Origin: Deltaproteobacteria bacterium
Lineage (GTDB): Bacteria; Myxococcota_A; Polyangia; JAAYKL01
Assembly: GCA_028713995.1 (NCBI GenBank)
Contig: JAQTNF010000027.1
Span: forward strand, 1-43,655
Reading direction: 5' to 3'
Length of the DNA stretch: 43,655 nucleotides
Every line of letters begins with the position of its first letter. Position 1 is the first letter of the stretch. Shown in pieces: positions 40,901-43,655 of the stretch. The translations under genes and the position numbers were made by a program. Below the pieces are notes generated by a model. The model had not been told where the DNA came from and ran no database searches. It saw nothing but the letters and a program-made list of their open reading frames with translations.

Positions 40901-43655
40901 CGAGCAGGTGCTGCTCGTGGGAGGTCGCGACAGCCAGGGCTTAGTTGACGGGGTCCGTGTCCTCGACCTGGACACCATGACCGTGTCGACTCTGGCCACC
41001 GGAGGCCCGGGCGCCCGGATCAATGCCACGGCCGCGCTGGACCAGCAGAGACGTGACCTGGTGGTGTACGGCGGCCGCGACGGCTCGAGCACGGTGCACT
41101 CGGATCTGTGGCGTCTCGACCTCGGGAGCTGGGAATGGACGCTGGTTTCCGCGGACGACGCCACGGGACCGACGGCCGAGGAAGGCTCGCTCGTGCTTCC
41201 GGGCTCGGACGGGCTCTCGGTGTACGTGTACCCCAGGAACATCAGCAACGGCGTGCCGTACTGGAAGCACAACGGCGCGAGGTGGATGACGCAGCTTGAG
41301 AACGAGCCCGACGGCGACTACGACCTCGACGGCATTCCCAACGCGGCGGACCCGGATCCCTGGACTCCGGAGCAGGACACCGACACGGATACCGAGACCG
41401 AGGCCGTGACGTGCCACGATCCCAGCGTGCCGAATTGCGGCGCCGAGCCTTGCGTGGACGGTTTCTGCTGCGACGACGTGTGCGACGAATGCGAGGCGTG
41501 CAACCTCCCAGGGACCGAAGGGACGTGCTACCCGGTGGCGAACGGGTCCCCATGCTCATCCGGCGCGTGCCAGTGGGGCGTGTGCGTGGACCAGTGCTAC
41601 ATCGGAATCGATTGGTACGACGACGGGGAGACCGACCCGGAGAACGAGTGCCAGGTGTGCGCTCCGGCCGCGGACGGCAACTGGTGGACGAGCAAGCCGG
41701 CCTGGACCGTGTGCGCGGGCGGCGTGTGCGATGGGTTCGGCAATTGCGTTACAACAACGAGCGCATGTGCTCCGGACGAGGTCCTTGAGCCCGGCACCAC
41801 GGACGTGTGCTGGAAGCGCTGCCCGCTGGGCCAGACGTGGAGCGGTTCCGGGTGCGTGGGAACCGCGACGAGCTACACCCAGCTCGACGCCATTGCCGCG
41901 TGCCAAGCGCTCGCCAACTTCACGCAGAACTGGCGGCTTGCGACCACGCGGGACTACGCGCGCATCCTGGGCAATGCGAGCGTGGGCACAGAGACCGGGC
42001 CGCGCTTCACGGGCACGTCCTGCACCGATCCGTCCACGGCCTGCTACGCGATGTTCAACGCAGACATGCAGAGCGCGTCCGGGCTGTGGACCGGAAGCAT
42101 CGCGAGCTCCACGAACGGCGCCCTGGCTGACCTGGGCGCGGGCTCCGCGTCGAGCATTGCGTTCGGCGGGAGCTACTCCGCGTTGTGCCTCAGGAACCTC
42201 GATTCCGCCGCGGCGTGTGAGGCCTCGGCCTCGTCGTTCGTGTACAGCTTCGAAGACGGCGAGCCGGCCACGACATTGTTCGGATGTCAGAGCTGCTGGA
42301 GCGTGGGGCCTCCCACGCCCAACGCGTCGGCTCCGTCTGTCGCGCAGTCAGGCACGAACCTGCTCGGATGCCCGCGCACCGAGGTGTACTCGAACAACCT
42401 GGACTACCACAACAACTGGGCCGAGGGACCGCGCACGAGCGTCTGGGAGGGCTTCAAGCTGGCGGCGTGCGCCGGGCAGAGCGTGAAGGTGAGCTTCTCC
42501 ATGTGGACGGACATGGAGCCCAACCCGAGCTGCAACGGCTGCTGCGACGGCGTGTGGCTGGAGATCTCCCCGGACGGCGGGTACACGTGGGCCATGGTGC
42601 CCACGTCGGTGCCGTTCACGGACGCGTACGGCAACTGGTGCCTGCCGAATTCGGGCTGGCAGGAGCACACGCTCACGCTGCCGGCTTCGTACATCAACGA
42701 CCAGTTCCGCATGCGGTGGATGTTCTACTCCAACAGCCAGAACCGGTTCCGCGGCCCGTTCGTGGACAACGTGCGGGTCGTGCCGTCGCAGTGCGACATC
42801 GACGGCGCCCTGTACGCGGACGGAGCTGTGAACCCCGAGAACGAATGCCAGGTCTGCAACGCGGCCTTGAGCGCCACGTCGTGGTCCGTTGGGACCGACG
42901 GGACCGAGTGCTCGAACGGCCTGTGCCATACGGGCTCGTGCTCTTTCGATGAATGCCTCATCAACGGCACCTGGTACGAGGCGGGCGCGGCTGTCACGGG
43001 CTGCACGTACTGCTCGCCCGCGACGAGCTCGACCTCGGCCACCAACCGTCCGGCAGGCTTTGACGGCGGCTGCGGCACGAGCACGTGCGCCGTGGACACC
43101 TGCGCGGGCAACGTGTTCTACGACTACCCCGGAACCTGCCAGAAGACCTGCAACGCCAGCGGCTCGTGCGATTCGTCGTGCACGTGCACGGCCAGCCAGA
43201 CGGCCTGCACGGCCGGAGGATGCTGCGTCGCGGCGTGCACCACCACGCAGAGCCCGAATTGCACCACCACGGCCGGCACGTGCGCGGACGTGTGCGGCGG
43301 GTCCACGAACACCGTGGGCCGCTCCTGCGGAGGCTGCGGCGGACAAGACGCCAGCGGCACGTGCGCAGGCGGAACGTCCGTCACATGCGGGTCCGGGAAC
43401 AACTGCACGAGCATGTCGTGCGGCGGGATCACGTACTATTGCAACGCCGCGACCTCGACCTGGCAGACCACGAGTCCAAGCACCTGCTGCGCTGCGGACG
43501 AAGTGCAGGAGCACGGCGGAACCGCGTGCTGGAAGCGCTGTCCGCTCGGCCAGACGTGGAGTGGATCCGCGTGCACTGGCACGGCCACTACGTACACCCA
43601 TGCGAACGGGATCTCGGCGTGCCAGGCCCTCGCGACCTCTTCATCCAACTACCGC
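37950..43655 (+). CDS. Giant exported multidomain trypsin-like protease with Kelch-like and Cys-rich repeats (partial, C-terminus off right edge)
   Basis: The frame is open for 1902 codons from ATG 37950, with GAGGAG upstream, to the window edge. A signal with possible lipobox ends near AVGC (Cys42). A trypsin-like domain follows: His113 in VITAAHCV, Asp197 in DVALLRL and Ser305 in ADSGSP, where the usual GDSGGP is altered. Thrombospondin type 3-like Ca repeats come next (DYDQDGDGIYSYDDNC, DYDGDGIPNACDNC). From about residue 870, Kelch-like blades carry repeated LFGGED, LVGGD, LVGGRD and VYGGRD. A DTDTDTETE linker and Cys-rich modules with CWKRCPLGQTWSGS follow. It is probably surface-attached; the substrates are unknown. 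Confidence 0.9.
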   Translation, partial: MNKHAPSLIDIRSVAESSSLPARLSLGLIILVSMTQILAVGCEDGTQSAPSPNVGKSQSALNGDNVKDITDFDDPDYVAHRRATFAMGWSTDLRETSCSGIAIDPYHVITAAHCVTDGEVIYGSVRSINFGREHWLFKWPGHGVYPQCDEDLECRNISAPGSVEHGCACENTIYPANNYSGVFIADDYSCCKDWPKDVALLRLRYGLYHYPDVGYYDVFKSPYNSDYEGTDYDWDNGIFPDNPVLLGEPGNILGYGWSDCSAGSGGGTSGKGRLRYGWDFNLFGFGGDTREFQFTGTSWVCKADSGSPVFKANNRLVGLAVGLYYDGSRDIGVELMNHGADHSHWTWIVNQILQDRATYDQDGDGIYSYDDNCPGNNETDYNPGQRDYDQDGRGNACDPCARLARVESAHQKRNICFPKEDHGNCLEYNYDKPSYWPSKPATWYYADYDGDGIPNACDNCVDIPNTDQADTNGNSLTTEGALFGYTGDKCDPVPSLVIDKSRFSPSSFSTGGYGWSVTPKSAIEIPMITVGQAAIPAGPIQKEVAVKFCDCGYVKPKGKVDDLKDYCKRNNCVADVFGIAQNRKSWCPISYDKGPMSDEAKDYTSMEYTNDGQTFYYIKQQGDCDKSSYTAGWDRFVDADFLDCHGQPIGPSCSTIQETVELCDTLKNVPFVSGNKTETNATTVTWRWMQEAWWHHRQTVESAIAAFTPGAIGAWGFLWARGMGFDADKTPEQYLDFNIPLGRFNIVMPLGKIPAVIRPIGGDPIENVDPCASPIINMVEVARFTNERGQGKFYPADKIQDGSAVSAIRFVAFDRGNSRAKAEGYSTYQGNIAINTTSSAVTGFVLNAVQGQSLESGTLGAPGAPPPPSNPGAKGTWFALFGGEDANGTLSSTLWLGHVLPQDREGDFVVSWVHTPAGILAPSGRRNAILAFDPDRQRLVLVGGDTGTSVLSDAWEIDAQGAWRQIEIQGLPNGLTETSVVPWGEQVLLVGGRDSQGLVDGVRVLDLDTMTVSTLATGGPGARINATAALDQQRRDLVVYGGRDGSSTVHSDLWRLDLGSWEWTLVSADDATGPTAEEGSLVLPGSDGLSVYVYPRNISNGVPYWKHNGARWMTQLENEPDGDYDLDGIPNAADPDPWTPEQDTDTDTETEAVTCHDPSVPNCGAEPCVDGFCCDDVCDECEACNLPGTEGTCYPVANGSPCSSGACQWGVCVDQCYIGIDWYDDGETDPENECQVCAPAADGNWWTSKPAWTVCAGGVCDGFGNCVTTTSACAPDEVLEPGTTDVCWKRCPLGQTWSGSGCVGTATSYTQLDAIAACQALANFTQNWRLATTRDYARILGNASVGTETGPRFTGTSCTDPSTACYAMFNADMQSASGLWTGSIASSTNGALADLGAGSASSIAFGGSYSALCLRNLDSAAACEASASSFVYSFEDGEPATTLFGCQSCWSVGPPTPNASAPSVAQSGTNLLGCPRTEVYSNNLDYHNNWAEGPRTSVWEGFKLAACAGQSVKVSFSMWTDMEPNPSCNGCCDGVWLEISPDGGYTWAMVPTSVPFTDAYGNWCLPNSGWQEHTLTLPASYINDQFRMRWMFYSNSQNRFRGPFVDNVRVVPSQCDIDGALYADGAVNPENECQVCNAALSATSWSVGTDGTECSNGLCHTGSCSFDECLINGTWYEAGAAVTGCTYCSPATSSTSATNRPAGFDGGCGTSTCAVDTCAGNVFYDYPGTCQKTCNASGSCDSSCTCTASQTACTAGGCCVAACTTTQSPNCTTTAGTCADVCGGSTNTVGRSCGGCGGQDASGTCAGGTSVTCGSGNNCTSMSCGGITYYCNAATSTWQTTSPSTCCAADEVQEHGGTACWKRCPLGQTWSGSACTGTATTYTHANGISACQALATSSSNYR
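41808..43655 (+). repeat. Repeated CWKRCPLGQTWSGS module in the giant protease
   Basis: The stretch from 41808 recurs from 43527, an offset of 1719 nt (573 codons), and both encode CWKRCPLGQTWSGS followed by GTAT.YT and ACQALA. The second copy is cut by the window edge. NPENECQVC-type segments recur at about 41634 and 42833. The module resembles DUF1566-type domains, which is my guess from the WRLATTRDY segment. Confidence 0.75.

Overview
This GC-rich window looks like chromosome from a member of the Myxococcota or a neighbouring deltaproteobacterial lineage. Three things point there: very long exported Cys-rich proteins with MopE-type CDGxDNDCDGxTDE repeats, lipoproteins with Asp/Thr/Gly linkers, and an Hanks-type kinase with an N-terminal zinc-ribbon-like knuckle and a PEGA domain. 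No rRNA, tRNA, CRISPR array, insertion sequence or prophage was seen. No gene-free stretch exceeds 300 bases.

Left part (1-11.7 kb). A giant secreted VWA/MopE-repeat protein runs off the left edge on the minus strand, divergent from a Cys-rich lipoprotein. An EF-G-like GTPase, a DUF4143-type ATPase with a consensus promoter abutting its start codon, and a lipoprotein with an Asp/Thr/Gly linker follow.

Central chain (11.8-21.9 kb). A sigma70-like promoter precedes ssb. Eight more genes follow with overlapping or nearly touching stop/start codons: polysaccharide deacetylase, two histidine-kinase-like proteins, MoxR ATPase, DUF58 protein, TgpA-like transglutaminase, a small hypothetical protein and a YfhO-like membrane protein. 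The two kinase-like proteins are degenerate in complementary ways. The first keeps the ATP-binding boxes but has Ala where the phospho-His should be. The second keeps the His but has lost the N-box Asn residues and the G2 glycines. They may work as one split trans-phosphorylating kinase, and this is the most interesting observation in the window. rpoZ follows with its own promoter.

Middle right (22.2-30.9 kb). This holds a flippase-like membrane protein, gpsA (probably leaderless), a complete sensor kinase, a double-FHA/TPR-like membrane protein, two unrecognised membrane proteins, a DsbA-like thioredoxin lipoprotein and a DUF6125-type protein. The last two diverge from overlapping -10 elements.

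Replication neighbourhood and right end (30.9-43.7 kb). An AT-rich spacer with two near-consensus DnaA boxes precedes dnaN-recF, and no dnaA lies in the window. Then come a FlgT-like/outer-membrane protein, a tRNA-dihydrouridine synthase on the minus strand, a Ser/Thr kinase, and a second giant exported protein that runs off the right edge: trypsin-like protease, thrombospondin type 3-like Ca repeats, Kelch-like propeller and Cys-rich repeats. All functions are assigned by reading motifs; no database search was run.
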